A DNA stretch of 64,000 bases from assembly GCF_002811765.1 (NCBI RefSeq), contig NZ_NPDR01000007.1, positions 102,807 through 166,806 of the forward strand, given 5' to 3'. Positions 16,446 through 27,477 of this stretch are shown piece by piece. Numbering within the stretch: position 1 is the first letter of the stretch; the number at the start of each line of letters is the position of its first letter. The stretch is from Leptospira saintgironsiae. Lineage in GTDB: Bacteria; Spirochaetota; Leptospiria; Leptospirales; Leptospiraceae. Made by a program: the position numbers and the translations under genes. The notes beneath the pieces were generated by a model. The model made no database searches and had not been told where the DNA came from. It saw only the letters and a list, made by a program, of their open reading frames with translations.

Positions 16446-18173
16446 TTACCAATTTACGATCTCGTCTACTTCTTCCTGATCCAAACGGAAAGATTCGTAA
16501 TCTCCAAAAGTTTTAGGAAGTGTCCTAAATAAGAAAGCCCCAAAACCTTTTGCAAAAGAATCAAATTTAGATTTTTTAGAACCTGATGTTCTATCAAAAA
16601 CTGCCTGCTCTAAAAATTCAGAAAGAACCAAAGCTCCATAAGCCTGATCAGAAAGATCCACTCTAAATGTTTCCTTCCATTCTCTTGGCTTTTCTTCAAT
16701 ACTCTTATTCCAATCTAATAGAAGATTTTCTCCAAGTTCTGCAGAAGCTTTTAGCTCAGGGTATTTTTTAGCTGAGTCAAAATTTTTCTTTAATTCCGAA
16801 ACGAAAGAATCTCTGATCTTAGCTCTGTTCATCGCGCCAAGTGCATGATCTGTGATGATCAAATGAGTTCCTTCCCAGGTTTCATTAATGATACAATCAT
16901 TATGAAGTCTTGGCAAACAAGTGTAATCACCGATAATCCCTGAACCACCCAAAGCCATAATCGCCCTATGAGTAATCTGAGAAGAAAGCGAAGAAGATCT
17001 ATATTTCATTAAAGGAGTGGAAATCTGTTCAGCTAAAATTCCTTTTTGAGACCAATCAATCCCACGGAAAATTGGCATAACCAAACCGGCATACAAAATC
17101 CTCATCTCTGCAAGCTCTCTGGAATACGCAGAAAAATCTTGGATCTTCTTCCCATAAGCTGTTCTATATCTGGAATATTCTCTTGCTTCCATGAATGCCC
17201 TTCTGGACATTCCGGAAGCGGCAAGACCCACATGAACGCGAGAAGTTCGGATCACATAACGGATCAGGTTTGCAATTCCATGAGCTGGTCTTCCTAAAGC
17301 CTCAGCTTCCAAGTCTTCGTAAACGATCTCTACTGTAAGTTTTCCTTTAGAACCTATAATATCTTTTTTTCTTAATATATGATGTCCGTTCAGTTCTCCA
17401 TTGTCCTTGATCCTTGGGACTAGGAATAATCCTACTGTTTCGGTATCTTCTATCTTAGCTGTAGTGACCCAAAGATCTCCCGGATTGGAACAGAACCATT
17501 TTTCTCCGTTCAAGATCCATTTTCCGTCTTCTCCCTTGCGCGCGATCGTACGGTTAGCGCCCACATTACTTCCGCCCACTCTTTCAGTAACATATTGTCC
17601 TGCCATAAAATGAGAGAAGGAACCCTTTCCCGCGACTAAGGGAAGATATTTCTTTTTTTGTTCATCCGTTCCGATCCCCTGAAGAACTCGTATCATACCT
17701 TCAGTCATCGCTAAAGGACAGGTCACTCCACCTTCTCCATTTTGGTTGGCGAGATAAGTCAAAGCCTGTCTATGAAGATCTGTAAAAGGAAATTTCCATT
17801 CATCATGAAAATCTAAATTAACGATTCCGTAATCATAGGAGATCTTTCTGGAGAGTTTTTGTTCGTGAGAATAAACAATCTGATCAATACGATTTCCTGT
17901 TCGATCGTATTTAACTACTTCTCCGTATTTACCCTCTTTATGGCTTGCTTCAGTGAGTTCGTCTAAGGTGCCGCCGACCAATTCTCCATAACCTTTGAGA
18001 TGATCGATCATTGCTTTTTTATGATCCGGTTTATAATCGGATGAATATCTTTCTACTACTCTCTGGAGGATCTTATCCTCTTCGTAAAAGTTTTTACCCC
18101 TGTTCCCTTTGTAACCGGTTAAATCGTAAGAAGATAAACCTGGGTTCTCGGCTAAACGTAATGGATGATTCAT
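16446..18173 (-). CDS. AidB-like acyl-CoA dehydrogenase family flavoprotein
   Basis: 575 residues. The order is a long N-terminal helical region (1-150), the acyl-CoA dehydrogenase core with C-P-L-A-M-T-E-G near 150, and a C-terminal helical domain. V-G-G-S-N-V-G-A-N and [12 protein letters not shown] in the beta domain follow the AidB pattern. E. coli AidB binds FAD and DNA in the alkylation response; other members act on acyl-CoAs, so the substrate is open. AGGA lies 7 nt before the ATG. It is transcribed alone. Confidence 0.85.
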   Translation of the reverse strand: MNHPLRLAENPGLSSYDLTGYKGNRGKNFYEEDKILQRVVERYSSDYKPDHKKAMIDHLKGYGELVGGTLDELTEASHKEGKYGEVVKYDRTGNRIDQIVYSHEQKLSRKISYDYGIVNLDFHDEWKFPFTDLHRQALTYLANQNGEGGVTCPLAMTEGMIRVLQGIGTDEQKKKYLPLVAGKGSFSHFMAGQYVTERVGGSNVGANRTIARKGEDGKWILNGEKWFCSNPGDLWVTTAKIEDTETVGLFLVPRIKDNGELNGHHILRKKDIIGSKGKLTVEIVYEDLEAEALGRPAHGIANLIRYVIRTSRVHVGLAASGMSRRAFMEAREYSRYRTAYGKKIQDFSAYSRELAEMRILYAGLVMPIFRGIDWSQKGILAEQISTPLMKYRSSSLSSQITHRAIMALGGSGIIGDYTCLPRLHNDCIINETWEGTHLIITDHALGAMNRAKIRDSFVSELKKNFDSAKKYPELKASAELGENLLLDWNKSIEEKPREWKETFRVDLSDQAYGALVLSEFLEQAVFDRTSGSKKSKFDSFAKGFGAFLFRTLPKTFGDYESFRLDQEEVDEIVNW

Positions 18174-18332
18174 AATATTTCCTTTTGAAGAGCGGCGACC
18201 TGAATACCACTATCATAAGCGAATACAACTCGACTGCCAGAACTTTTTAGCTCAGAATACTATGCATCGAACATCGTTTGTTTGGAAGAAAAAGTATAGC
18301 AAAGGTTATAGAACTAGAAAAACAGGTTTTTC

Positions 18333-20066
18333 TTAATATTCTAAAACCAAACCTTCATAAGGTGCGATCTCGAAGACCACTGGGATTTCCATCTTCTCAG
18401 GTTTTCTATGAGTAGAGATGAGTATCTGAGCGGTGCGATTCGCATTTGCTACGATCTTTTTGGATTCATTCTCAAAGTTTAAAATGATAAGACATTTTTT
18501 CTTTTCAAACTCTCTGGTATATTGAAGAACGCCAGGAGGAGAATCGTAATCCAAGGCAAGAGTTCCTTTTTTCAGGATCTCATTCCCTTTTCTAAGCCAT
18601 ATTAGCTTTTTATAAAAATTTAATAAACTTTCGATAGATCTGGATTGAGTTTCTACGTTTACTGATTCGTATTTGGAAAAAACTGGAAGCCAAGGTTCTC
18701 CCTTGCTGAATCCACCGTTCACATCTCCAGACCAGCACATAGGAAGCCTGCAATTGTCTCGGCTTGGGTATACTGGCCAGTATCTGATACCGACTGGATC
18801 TTGGATCCGATTTTTAGGAACTCTTTCATCCATCATTCCGAGTTCTTCTCCGTAATATAAGAACGGAGTTCCTCTTAAAGTCAAAAGCATTAAAGCTGCT
18901 ATCTTTGCTCGAGCTGTTGTCTCTTTTCCTTTGGAATATCTAGTGATATGTCTACGAAAATCATGATTACTTAATGTATAATTCGGCCAGCCTTTGTCTC
19001 GGAGATACTTCTCCCATTCTTTGATCACATCCCTGAATTTTTCAGCCTTCCAAGGAGTGTAAAAGAAAGCAAAGTTAAATGCTAGATGAAGTTCATCACC
19101 TTTAGCACCATAATAAGAAGCAGGAAGTGCGCTTGTGCCAGGAGGCTCCATCATCACTTCGCCTACGGACATTCTGTCTCCGTAAGAATCTAAAAGTTTT
19201 CTAAGATCTTTTAGGATATCATGCATCTCAGGACGATCACGATCATAAATATGATTTTGTTGATCGAAAGGTCTAGCGATCCATCTTTTGCGAGGATTAC
19301 TTCTTAATTCAGAATCTTTAACGAATAGATTTACAACATCCAAACGGAAACCATCTACTCCCAAATCCAGCCAATTTTTGACCATAGAGAAGATCGCTTT
19401 TTTAACTTCTGGATTTCTCCAATTTAAGTCAGGCTGTTCCGCCAAGAAAGAATGATAATAATACTGATCTGTGTTTTTATCTAGGGTCCAGGCTCTTCCC
19501 CCGAAAGTTCCCATCCAATTATTAGGAGGTTTCCCATTTATAGGATCTCTCCAAATATACCAATCTCTCTTAGGATTGTCTTTGGAAGATTTAGATTCTA
19601 AAAACCAAGGATGTTGATGAGAAGTATGATTTGCAACCAGGTCCATGATGATCCTGATCTTACGTTTATGAGCTTCTTTTAATAAACGTTTGAATATTTC
19701 TAAATTTCCGAATACAGGATCAATACTTTCGTAATCCGAAATATCGTATCCGAAATCATACATAGGAGAAGGATAAATAGGAGAAAGCCAGATCGCATCA
19801 ATGCCGAGTGAGTTCGGAGTCCCATCGTTTAGATAATCCAGTTTTTGGATGATACCCTCTAGGTCGCCGATCCCGTCCCCATTGGTATCTTTAAAACTTC
19901 TAGGATAGATTTGGTAAACTACTGCGTTCTTCCACCAGTCCGCGTCTATCTTTTTGCCACGACTAGGAAGACTAGGCTTTTTGATCTGCCTGACAGATGT
20001 TGTGGTTTCTTTTTTTCTTTTAGAAGTGACTGTGGAACGACTGCCCGAATCCATACTGGGGACCAT
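18333..20066 (-). CDS. GH13 alpha-glucosidase / oligo-1,6-glucosidase
   Basis: 577 residues. After a Ser/Thr/Lys-rich N-terminal tail (1-43) of unknown purpose comes the TIM barrel. W-W-K-N-A-V-V-Y-Q-I-Y-P-R-S-F (44-58) and D-L-V-A-N-H-T-S (142-149) are conserved GH13 regions. Predicted catalytic residues are Asp243 (nucleophile), Glu303 (acid/base) and Asp369 (transition-state stabiliser). It probably hydrolyses alpha-linked gluco-oligosaccharides in the cytoplasm. The start lies 2 nt after the glnD stop, so it belongs to the metG-glnD operon. A perfect A/T-rich inverted repeat (18316-18333) overlaps the end of the gene. Confidence 0.9.
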   Translation of the reverse strand: MVPSMDSGSRSTVTSKRKKETTTSVRQIKKPSLPSRGKKIDADWWKNAVVYQIYPRSFKDTNGDGIGDLEGIIQKLDYLNDGTPNSLGIDAIWLSPIYPSPMYDFGYDISDYESIDPVFGNLEIFKRLLKEAHKRKIRIIMDLVANHTSHQHPWFLESKSSKDNPKRDWYIWRDPINGKPPNNWMGTFGGRAWTLDKNTDQYYYHSFLAEQPDLNWRNPEVKKAIFSMVKNWLDLGVDGFRLDVVNLFVKDSELRSNPRKRWIARPFDQQNHIYDRDRPEMHDILKDLRKLLDSYGDRMSVGEVMMEPPGTSALPASYYGAKGDELHLAFNFAFFYTPWKAEKFRDVIKEWEKYLRDKGWPNYTLSNHDFRRHITRYSKGKETTARAKIAALMLLTLRGTPFLYYGEELGMMDERVPKNRIQDPVGIRYWPVYPSRDNCRLPMCWSGDVNGGFSKGEPWLPVFSKYESVNVETQSRSIESLLNFYKKLIWLRKGNEILKKGTLALDYDSPPGVLQYTREFEKKKCLIILNFENESKKIVANANRTAQILISTHRKPEKMEIPVVFEIAPYEGLVLEY

Positions 20067-20068
20067 TT

Positions 20069-22702
20069 TTAGAAAACAAGTTCCCCTGTCATCCTTTCCA
20101 CTGGCTGTATTCTCAAGATCTTATCTTCCAGGGATTTTAACAATTCTGCATCTTTGACCTGTTCCCCGTCCTTAGTCTGGAGATAGAATGAGTCATAAGC
20201 ATAGTCCGCGGAAGTAGAAACCCTCAGATGAGAAACTTTTAAACCAAAATCGAATACTTTTCTTAAGATCCTATACACTAAACCAACCATATCAGGCATA
20301 CGGACTTCCATGATGGTGGTGTCTGTAATATCCTCGTTGGAAAAACGAACTGAACGATTGATAATACTTTCCGGTATCGTCTTACGTGGATTCCATTCAG
20401 TTCTTTCGAAAGCAATACTGTCTCTCTGTAATTCCCCAGAAGCCATTAATCTGAGTTTACCTTCCATTCTGGAAAGTTTTTCAGAAGAAATATTTCCGCT
20501 ACCTTGAGAATCCGTTACTTGAAGAATATGGATCTGGAATTCTTCGAAAGTATAACTTTGCATCCCAACTAAACTCAAACCCTCGGAAGAAACAGAACAA
20601 CATAAATCTAATAAGATTTCAGGAATATTACGGCTTACTACTTCTACCGTTACGAAAGCAGGATCTTGTTCCGAATCCAAGAGTAGGACCGAGTTCGCAT
20701 CTTGGCTAAGAGAAGTAATCGATTTAAAATATTTTAATATTTTTCGATTAGAAACAGTTTTCAAAAAACTTTCGGGGATCACTGAATATGCAAAGGAAGC
20801 AATCGTTTTAGAAATTTTAGGATCTTGTCCTTCTTTCTCCGTTAGATAGGCGACCAAGTCTTTAGCAAGAGCAATTCTTTCTTCTTCTCCATGAGGATCT
20901 TCAGAATCAGTTCTTTTGTTTTTAAAGAAGTCTATAGAGTTTTTATAAAGTACATTTAAGATGGCCTTTTTCCAATTTGTAAGAACGTTTGCGCCCACCG
21001 ACTTGGTATCTATGATCGTAAGAATATATAGAAGTTTGAGTCTCTCTGGATTAGAAACTGTTCTTGCAAAATTGCGTATTAACAACTTATCAGAAATATC
21101 TCTTTTGGAAGAAAGTTCTGACATCAGAATATGTTTTTCTACTAAGAAACGAAATAGATCCGTATCTTCCTCTGATAAACCTAAACGAGACCCAACAGAA
21201 ACAGCAAGTTCTGCTCCGTATTCGGAATGATCTCCTTCTTTCACCTTTCCAGCATCATGAAGAAGAATTGCTAAAGCCAAAATTTCAGTCTTTTCACATT
21301 CTCCGTAAACTTCGAGGATCTCTCTGTCTTCAAATTCTACCTTGTCTAAACGATCCAATTCGTGCAAGATTAGAAGAGTATGTTCATCTACAGTAAACTC
21401 GTGATGATAACTGAACAAAGGAAAATTTGTACATGCTCCAAACTCAGGTAAAAGTTCCCCAAGCACCTGACATTCATGCATTAATTTTAATATTTTCCCT
21501 CTATCCTTTTTGTTCTGGAGAATACCGATAAATCCGCCGTTTACTTCTGCAGAATATCTGAAGTCATCATCCAAAAAGTGAGACGCAAATCTGATCTCAC
21601 TAAGCAATCCACCAGAAACTTCGAAACCTGTTTCTTGGATCATTCTGAAAGTAAGTAAAATATCTTTGTATAAAGTATGAGGATCTGCAAAAAGATTTCC
21701 TTCGCTTGGAGGAAAGATGGTATTTCCTATCTTTAAGAATCGAATGCCCTCATAGTCGAAGTTTTGGGCTTCTCCTTTTTTCTGAGCCGCTAGTAACGAA
21801 TCCAGATATACACGAACGATAAAAAATATATTCTTCTGATGACTATAGAGAGTGTTCATAAACTTCTCTATGGTTTGCATATCTTCTTTTTTACCAAAAC
21901 CTAAATACTCAGCAACCTCTGGTTGGAGATTCAGATCCAAACGGTCATGTTTTCTTCCAGTGAGAATATGAAGTGCTGTTCTGACTCGGATCAGAAAATC
22001 ATAAGCTTCTTCCAAGGCTTGGACTTCTCCGCTTTGGAAAACTGGGAGAACTGCAAGTCCGCCTAAGGAGCGAATAGGGCTTCTGGATTTTTCAGTCCAA
22101 TATAAATATTGAATATCTCTCAAACCGCAGAGATCCGTTTTTAAATTCGGTTCCGAAAGAAGAATAGGTCTACCCTCTCTCAAAAATCTTTCCGAAAGTT
22201 GGTCTTCTTTTGTTTGGTTGTATCTGGTTGCAAATTTAGCAGGAAGTTTTGCTAAAAATTCTTCTTGGTACTTTTTGAATAATTCTTTGGAGCCGGTTAG
22301 GAACCTACTGTCTAAGACTGCATGAAAGCTAGACATATCATCTAAATAACGAAATGATTCTTTGATAGTCCTGCAGGTATGCCCCACTTCTTTCCCAGAA
22401 TCGTAAAGATAAGTATTGATAGAAGAAATGATCTCCGCAAGTTTCGAATCCGGAACTCCATTATGTAAATATAATATATCTACATCTGAATGAGGAGCCA
22501 TTTCCATTCTTCCATAACCGCCCAAAGCGATTACAGCCACTTCTTCTCCTTTTTTTAGGATGCCAGAAGACTTTTCAAATCTGGCTCTTAAAAAGGAATC
22601 TATGATGAATGTAAGCTGGCGAGAAATTAAGCGGCCAGAGACCGTCCTACTCTTTTCCAAAAGCCTTTGAAAACTATAGGAGATATCTAATTCTAAAGGC
22701 AA
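20069..22702 (-). CDS. glnD: GlnD-like protein-PII uridylyltransferase
   Basis: 877 residues from TTG at 22702, with AGGA 7 nt upstream. The domain order matches GlnD: a nucleotidyltransferase with G-G-Y-G-R (61-65) and metal residues Asp73 and Asp75, an HD phosphohydrolase with H-D-A-G-K (482-486), and two ACT-like modules in the last 180 residues. GlnD adds UMP to the PII nitrogen-status protein when glutamine is low and removes it when glutamine is high. It lies between metG and a glucosidase gene, an unusual setting. No PII gene is in the window. Confidence 0.9.
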   Translation of the reverse strand: MPLELDISYSFQRLLEKSRTVSGRLISRQLTFIIDSFLRARFEKSSGILKKGEEVAVIALGGYGRMEMAPHSDVDILYLHNGVPDSKLAEIISSINTYLYDSGKEVGHTCRTIKESFRYLDDMSSFHAVLDSRFLTGSKELFKKYQEEFLAKLPAKFATRYNQTKEDQLSERFLREGRPILLSEPNLKTDLCGLRDIQYLYWTEKSRSPIRSLGGLAVLPVFQSGEVQALEEAYDFLIRVRTALHILTGRKHDRLDLNLQPEVAEYLGFGKKEDMQTIEKFMNTLYSHQKNIFFIVRVYLDSLLAAQKKGEAQNFDYEGIRFLKIGNTIFPPSEGNLFADPHTLYKDILLTFRMIQETGFEVSGGLLSEIRFASHFLDDDFRYSAEVNGGFIGILQNKKDRGKILKLMHECQVLGELLPEFGACTNFPLFSYHHEFTVDEHTLLILHELDRLDKVEFEDREILEVYGECEKTEILALAILLHDAGKVKEGDHSEYGAELAVSVGSRLGLSEEDTDLFRFLVEKHILMSELSSKRDISDKLLIRNFARTVSNPERLKLLYILTIIDTKSVGANVLTNWKKAILNVLYKNSIDFFKNKRTDSEDPHGEEERIALAKDLVAYLTEKEGQDPKISKTIASFAYSVIPESFLKTVSNRKILKYFKSITSLSQDANSVLLLDSEQDPAFVTVEVVSRNIPEILLDLCCSVSSEGLSLVGMQSYTFEEFQIHILQVTDSQGSGNISSEKLSRMEGKLRLMASGELQRDSIAFERTEWNPRKTIPESIINRSVRFSNEDITDTTIMEVRMPDMVGLVYRILRKVFDFGLKVSHLRVSTSADYAYDSFYLQTKDGEQVKDAELLKSLEDKILRIQPVERMTGELVF

Positions 22703-22732
22703 AGTCAGTTCCTACTAGCTGTTAGACTGAGT

Positions 22733-24763
22733 TTATTTCAATTTATCGCCAGGGTTAGCGCCTCTATGAGGCACAAAAAGGCTTAAGCTCTCGCCTTCTC
22801 CGGAAGCCAAAAGGATTGCTTCTGAAACTCCGAACTTCATCTTCCTTGGTTTTAAGTTAGCAACCGCAACAATCGTCAATCCAAGAAGTTCCTGAGGTTG
22901 GTAAGAAGCTTTAATACCAGCAAAAACATTCTTAGTTCCAAGAGAACCAAGATCTAATTTTACTTGGACAAGTTTATCAGCACCTTCAACAGGACCTGCT
23001 TCTATAATTTTACCAACTCGAAGATCTACTTTACTTAGATCTTCGATAGAAATTTCCAAAACTCCTTCTGTTTTAGGAGCTGCAGCGGGCGTTGCAGGTT
23101 GAGCGGATTTAGTTTCCAAAGTGTTTTCTTCTAACATGGTTTGAATCGATTTTTCCTCTACACGTTTGGTGATCATTTCATAAGCGGACACTTTTGTTTT
23201 TTCCAGATCGGAAGCAAGGTCTGCAAACTCAGGCTTTTTGTTTAAACCTAAAATTTTATAAACCTTCTCCCCTGATTTAGGAAGAACAGGATATAAATAA
23301 ATGGAAAGAATTCTGGCTGCGTTCAAAGCAACTGTTACTGTTTTACGAGCTGCTTCTTCATCCGATTTAATTTGGATCCAAGGCGCGAGATCGTTTACAT
23401 ACTTGTTCGCAATGTCGCCCAAGCGAGAACATTCTTTCATTACCCTGGTATAATTTCGAGTTTCATACCATTCTTTGATCTTAGATTCAGAACTTCTAAG
23501 TTCGTCCAGGATCTTCTTCCCTTCTGCGTCCAGGCTTCCCAAATTTCTATCAAGTTTATCTAATATAGAAGTGGCGACTCTGGAAACCAGGTTTACGAAA
23601 TTTCCGACAAAGTCCGAGTTCACTTTTGCAGTATAATCGTCAAAAGAAAGGTCAAGATCGTCCATTCCGGGGCCGAGTTTTCCCGCCAGATAAAAACGAA
23701 GATGTTCCGGATCTAAATGTTTCAGGTAACCTTCTGCTTTTATGAAGGTCCCTCTGGATTTGGACATCTTCTCCCCATTCACGGTAATGAAACCATGAAC
23801 ATGGACTTGGGTAGGAGAACGATATCCACCTCCTTCTAAGGTAGCAGGCCAGAATAAAGTATGAAAATATAATATATCTTTTCCGATAAAATGGGAGATC
23901 TCGGTCTTCTCATCCTTCCAGAAAGAATCGAATTTTTTACGATCTCCTTTGAAATAATTCAAACTAGAGGCCATATAACCGATGGGAGCATCCAACCAAA
24001 CATAAAAATATTTTTCAGTCTCGCCTGGGATCTTAAATCCGAAATAAGGCCCATCACGAGAAATATCCCAATCTTGAAGACCTGCCTCGAACCATTCTTT
24101 TAATTTTTTGCGAACACCTTCCGCAACGTGAGAACCCGTTTCGACCCAATTGGAAAGATATTTCTCAAAATCTCCCAATTTAAAAAAGATATGTTTAGAA
24201 TTTCGACTAACGGGTGGATTGCCACATAAAGAACAATGAGAATCTTTTAGATCTTTGGGAGAATAAGTGGCTCCACAATTCTCGCAACTATCCCCATACT
24301 GATCTTGGGTCCCACAATTAGGACAAGTCCCTTTAATAAAACGATCTGGAAGGAACATCTTATCTGTATCACAATAAGTTTGTTCAATTTCTCTTTCTGC
24401 GATATGGCCTTTACCCTTTAGTGAAAGATAAATTTCTTCGGAAAGGATTCGATTTTCTTCAGAGTTAGTGGTATAATAATTATCGTATTCGACTAAAAAG
24501 CCAGAGAGATCCCGGTAATGTTCCGCTCTAACACGGTCGATCAATTCTTCTGGAGTGATTCCTTCTTTTCTTGCCGCAAGCATGATGGGTGTGCCATGCG
24601 TATCGTCCGCACAGAAAAAATAACACTCATTGCCTAAAGATTTTTGATAACGAACATAAACATCAGTCTGGATTGCTTCCAAAACATGGCCCAAATGAAT
24701 AGGACCATTCGCATAAGGCAAAGCAGAAGTAACGAGGATCTTTCGTTTTGATTCGGAACTCAC
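22733..24763 (-). CDS. metG: Methionyl-tRNA synthetase
   Basis: 676 residues, bacterial class I type with a C-terminal tRNA-binding domain. P-Y-A-N-G-P-I-H-L-G-H (16-26) carries the HIGH motif and G-E-K-M-S-K-S the KMSKS loop. Four C-x-x-C knuckles between roughly 140 and 180 bind zinc. The last 110 residues are an EMAP/Trbp111-type OB fold (D-L-R-V-G-K-I) that promotes dimerisation and tRNA docking. A stand-alone relative of that domain is at 43013-43363. It starts with GTG at 24763 and heads the metG-glnD-glucosidase operon. Confidence 0.95.
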   Translation of the reverse strand: MSSESKRKILVTSALPYANGPIHLGHVLEAIQTDVYVRYQKSLGNECYFFCADDTHGTPIMLAARKEGITPEELIDRVRAEHYRDLSGFLVEYDNYYTTNSEENRILSEEIYLSLKGKGHIAEREIEQTYCDTDKMFLPDRFIKGTCPNCGTQDQYGDSCENCGATYSPKDLKDSHCSLCGNPPVSRNSKHIFFKLGDFEKYLSNWVETGSHVAEGVRKKLKEWFEAGLQDWDISRDGPYFGFKIPGETEKYFYVWLDAPIGYMASSLNYFKGDRKKFDSFWKDEKTEISHFIGKDILYFHTLFWPATLEGGGYRSPTQVHVHGFITVNGEKMSKSRGTFIKAEGYLKHLDPEHLRFYLAGKLGPGMDDLDLSFDDYTAKVNSDFVGNFVNLVSRVATSILDKLDRNLGSLDAEGKKILDELRSSESKIKEWYETRNYTRVMKECSRLGDIANKYVNDLAPWIQIKSDEEAARKTVTVALNAARILSIYLYPVLPKSGEKVYKILGLNKKPEFADLASDLEKTKVSAYEMITKRVEEKSIQTMLEENTLETKSAQPATPAAAPKTEGVLEISIEDLSKVDLRVGKIIEAGPVEGADKLVQVKLDLGSLGTKNVFAGIKASYQPQELLGLTIVAVANLKPRKMKFGVSEAILLASGEGESLSLFVPHRGANPGDKLK

Positions 24764-24880
24764 ATAGTCAGGTTGAGAAAAATTCCCCCAAAATCAACAT
24801 GGATTTTCATTGCAAAACCGTAGGTTGGGTTAAAATACATCGGAAAAACGGGAACACCCTTAAAGGGAAGGCATTAAAAA

Positions 24881-25387
24881 ATGGAAAGGGTTTCATCCTT
24901 GGCTAGCAAAGTTCTACCAGGTCATGAGTTTTACGAAAAGTTTCAGAAAAGTCTGGATAGAGAAACCGAGATTTTTCAACTCAAGATGAATTACGCCAAG
25001 GTACTAGTCAGTCTTTGGTCTTATTCTTGTCATGCAGACGGAGTCTTTCATAGAAAGGAAGGAAATCTAGTCGGACAAATGGTAAAAGCTATGTTCGATA
25101 AGGATTGTATCTTTGATCATCACCAAGATCAAAAGGCTGAGATCATCGAAGAATTATCTGAAGTGTTTGAATCTCCTCTTCCTATTAAAATGATCACTGA
25201 CTTTGCAGAAGGAAATCCAGTCCTAGCTGTAAACTTCTACGAAGATGCTGTATGTATCGTAACGACCGACGGCAAATTCACAGATAGAGAGAAAGAATTT
25301 TTGGTAGATCTAGCAAGAGAGTTAGAAATTTCTTCTATGGATAAGAAGAACATAGATAATAAATATACGGACGGCGACGAAGACTGA
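24881..25387 (+). CDS. TerB-like helical protein
   Basis: 168 residues, all helical. Two motifs fit the TerB/tellurite-resistance fold: S-C-H-A-D-G-V-F-H-R-K-E (49-60) and V-T-T-D-G-K-F-T-D-R-E-K-E-F (126-139). Each has an acidic residue plus Asp-Gly, as in metal-binding TerB helices. GGGAAGG precedes the ATG. The biochemical role of TerB domains is unsettled, and no other ter genes are nearby. Confidence 0.65.
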   Translation: MERVSSLASKVLPGHEFYEKFQKSLDRETEIFQLKMNYAKVLVSLWSYSCHADGVFHRKEGNLVGQMVKAMFDKDCIFDHHQDQKAEIIEELSEVFESPLPIKMITDFAEGNPVLAVNFYEDAVCIVTTDGKFTDREKEFLVDLARELEISSMDKKNIDNKYTDGDED

Positions 25388-25409
25388 ACTTATAGTCGCC
25401 TTCCCCCTC

Positions 25410-26348
25410 ATGCCCTTTCCGATCCTATTACTATTATTCGGCTACCTAGGCCTGCAATTCCTACTCAGTGGGCCTTTTATACAACTTCTAGTAAATATAA
25501 TATCTTTTAGATTATTCAAGTTTCGCTGGTTAACTCCAGGCATCATACTTCCAGGGCTTTGGGTTTGGGCCAGACATTTTACTGTATTCTTCCCGGGAGA
25601 ACTCGGAACAGATATAGTTCATGCAAAAGGAAGTTTTGTACATTTTAGGATCTCATTCTCTAATTTATTTAAAGGAAAATTAATATTCAGAGGAGTCAAT
25701 GTTCGCTCCTTTCATATGGATTATACAAACCGAGTAGAATCCAGGAAGAAGATTGAATATCTTCCCAAAAGAGGACGGATCCAATTCAAATTGGAGAAGG
25801 TTTCGCATTCCAGCATAGATATAGAAGACAAAACATTAACTCCAGTATTCAATATTCAGATCCGTGATATCAAAATAGAGAATGGAGTTTTGGACGCAGG
25901 TTCTCCATTAGAAATTCTTTTTAGAAGCAGAATGGGTTCTTGCAGACTCGGGAGAGAAGGTTTACTCAGAACAGGAACACTCAAAGGTGGAGACAGGGGA
26001 TATCTCACATTAAGCGGGATCACTTGGGGAGAATTAGCAGGGCTGGAAATTATTCCTTTACCTTTATTCAAAAAACAAGTGCATCTTACATTAGAATTTA
26101 GACATATAGATGAACATCATACAGACTTCGAAGGAACCTTATTGCATACAGGTTTGGGAGAAGAAGAGGAATCTGAGACTTATCCTTTCCGTTTCGGAGT
26201 AGATTGGAATGATTTTAATCTTCCTTTCGATTTAGCTCTCAGGAAATTGATTATGGAATTATTCCTTCAGACCAAGTTAGAAGGTTTGATGGCGAGAACC
26301 TTGCAGACAATAGCGAAAGGGATCCGGTTGTTTTTAGGGAAGGATTAG
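25410..26348 (+). CDS. Membrane-anchored protein, possibly AsmA-like
   Basis: 312 residues. An N-terminal hydrophobic hairpin (about 5-57) is followed by roughly 230 residues of alternating strands and a basic C-terminal helix. Amphipathic strands in long runs recall the AsmA/YhdP lipid-transport group, but there is no decisive motif, so treat that as a hint. It follows the TerB-like gene by 22 bp on the same strand and is closed by a terminator stem. Confidence 0.55.
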   Translation: MPFPILLLLFGYLGLQFLLSGPFIQLLVNIISFRLFKFRWLTPGIILPGLWVWARHFTVFFPGELGTDIVHAKGSFVHFRISFSNLFKGKLIFRGVNVRSFHMDYTNRVESRKKIEYLPKRGRIQFKLEKVSHSSIDIEDKTLTPVFNIQIRDIKIENGVLDAGSPLEILFRSRMGSCRLGREGLLRTGTLKGGDRGYLTLSGITWGELAGLEIIPLPLFKKQVHLTLEFRHIDEHHTDFEGTLLHTGLGEEEESETYPFRFGVDWNDFNLPFDLALRKLIMELFLQTKLEGLMARTLQTIAKGIRLFLGKD

Positions 26349-26367
26349 AAGTTATGCGAAACTTCTG
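26348..26367 (+). terminator. Intrinsic terminator
   Basis: AGAAGTT (26348-26354) pairs with AACTTCT (26361-26367) around ATGCGA. GTTTTCTT follows on the plus strand. It ends the transcript of the gene that stops at 26348. Confidence 0.65.
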
Positions 26368-26372
26368 TTTTC

Positions 26373-26603
26373 TTACCTTACCTTCTGTCCCATCCCTTCT
26401 ACGATCCCGTTCAACTTAATCAAACCGGAAATCATATCTTTCATAGCAGAACGAAACGCTTTCTTTTGTTCCTCGTCTGCTCTTTGGGAAGAAATATCAG
26501 CCTTCATAGATTCTAAGGTATCACTCACTAAAGCAAGAATACCATACATTGGCTCATCCTTATTAGTGGAGTTAATGATAAATTCTATATTATTCTTATA
26601 CAT
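26373..26603 (-). CDS. Small helical protein, unknown function
   Basis: 76 residues from the ATG at 26603, with AAGGG about 7 nt upstream. A longer in-frame start at 26636 lacks a ribosome site. It is predicted to be mostly helical with a charged middle (Q-R-A-D-E-E-Q-K-K) and no signal peptide. No homologous family is recognised. It stands alone between eutC and the AsmA-like gene. Confidence 0.6.
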   Translation of the reverse strand: MYKNNIEFIINSTNKDEPMYGILALVSDTLESMKADISSQRADEEQKKAFRSAMKDMISGLIKLNGIVEGMGQKVR

Positions 26604-26691
26604 CTTTTTTCCCTTTACGCATATCGAGAAGGACACGGACCCTAGTCGGCTTAGTTCATTGTATAAAATTTATTACCTTAAGGACGAGTAT

Positions 26692-27477
26692 TCAAGCCGA
26701 ATTTGTAATATTCGAAAGATTTATTGAAGAAGATTCCAGGAAATCAGGTGTCATCTCATCTTTTAAATCCACTCCAGATATACCTCGTTTGAGAGATTCA
26801 GAAAGTAAATAAGCCGTTTTTAAGGACGCCTCCTGGAAATCTAAGCCGTCAGGGCGTATATTCGAAATACAATTCCGGCTTTCGTCTGTTTTGCCTAACT
26901 TAGGGTCGAATGTCAGATACATTCCCAAACTATCTGCAGAGGTAAGTCCAGGTCTTTCTCCTATTAATAACACCACTGCCTTGGCTCCTAAAATTTCTCC
27001 TATCTCATCTCCGATAGCAACTCTTCCTAATTTTCCTAGAATGAATGGCGAAATTTTATATTTTTGTTCAGATAAGAGAGGAACCAGAATTTGTAAGAAC
27101 GAAACCAAATTCGAATCAACTGCTTTAGCAGAAAGGCCATCTACTCCAATCAAAGCTATATCATATATTCCCTTTTTGGATTCCAATCTAGACCGAGAAG
27201 GTTCAGAGATCCTACGGCCTAAATCTGGTCTAAGCAAATATTCTTCTCTGCTCTTTGCTAAACTTTCTATTCCAATAATATCTATCCCTAATGGCTGGAA
27301 AATTTTTTCGAGGCCTAGACTTATCGTATCAAAATCCGGTTCTGCTAAGACCGCGTCTCTTGCTCTTGCATGATCCAATCTGAATTTTAATAATTCAGAA
27401 GTTGGAATAGAGCCCCCGGATCTTCCGATTCCGATCCTGGCAGAAGTTAAACTTTTCCAAAACTCTTTAGGATTCAT
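26692..27477 (-). CDS. eutC: Ethanolamine ammonia-lyase, small subunit
   Basis: 261 residues, somewhat shorter than enterobacterial EutC. Family blocks include L-D-H-A-R-A-R-D-A-V (33-42), I-G-V-D-G-L-S-A-K-A-V and L-I-G-E-R-P-G-L-T-S-A-D-S-L-G. With EutB it forms the coenzyme-B12-dependent enzyme that converts ethanolamine to acetaldehyde and ammonia; EutC helps bind the cobalamin. It overlaps eutB by four bases (ATGA). No reactivase (EutA) and no aldehyde dehydrogenase are nearby. Confidence 0.95.
   Translation of the reverse strand: MNPKEFWKSLTSARIGIGRSGGSIPTSELLKFRLDHARARDAVLAEPDFDTISLGLEKIFQPLGIDIIGIESLAKSREEYLLRPDLGRRISEPSRSRLESKKGIYDIALIGVDGLSAKAVDSNLVSFLQILVPLLSEQKYKISPFILGKLGRVAIGDEIGEILGAKAVVLLIGERPGLTSADSLGMYLTFDPKLGKTDESRNCISNIRPDGLDFQEASLKTAYLLSESLKRGISGVDLKDEMTPDFLESSSINLSNITNSA

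Noticed and set aside
26891..27373. 160-codon frame opposite eutC
   Set aside because: Antisense to a well-supported enzyme gene; the Ser/Pro-rich translation is typical of a mirror frame.
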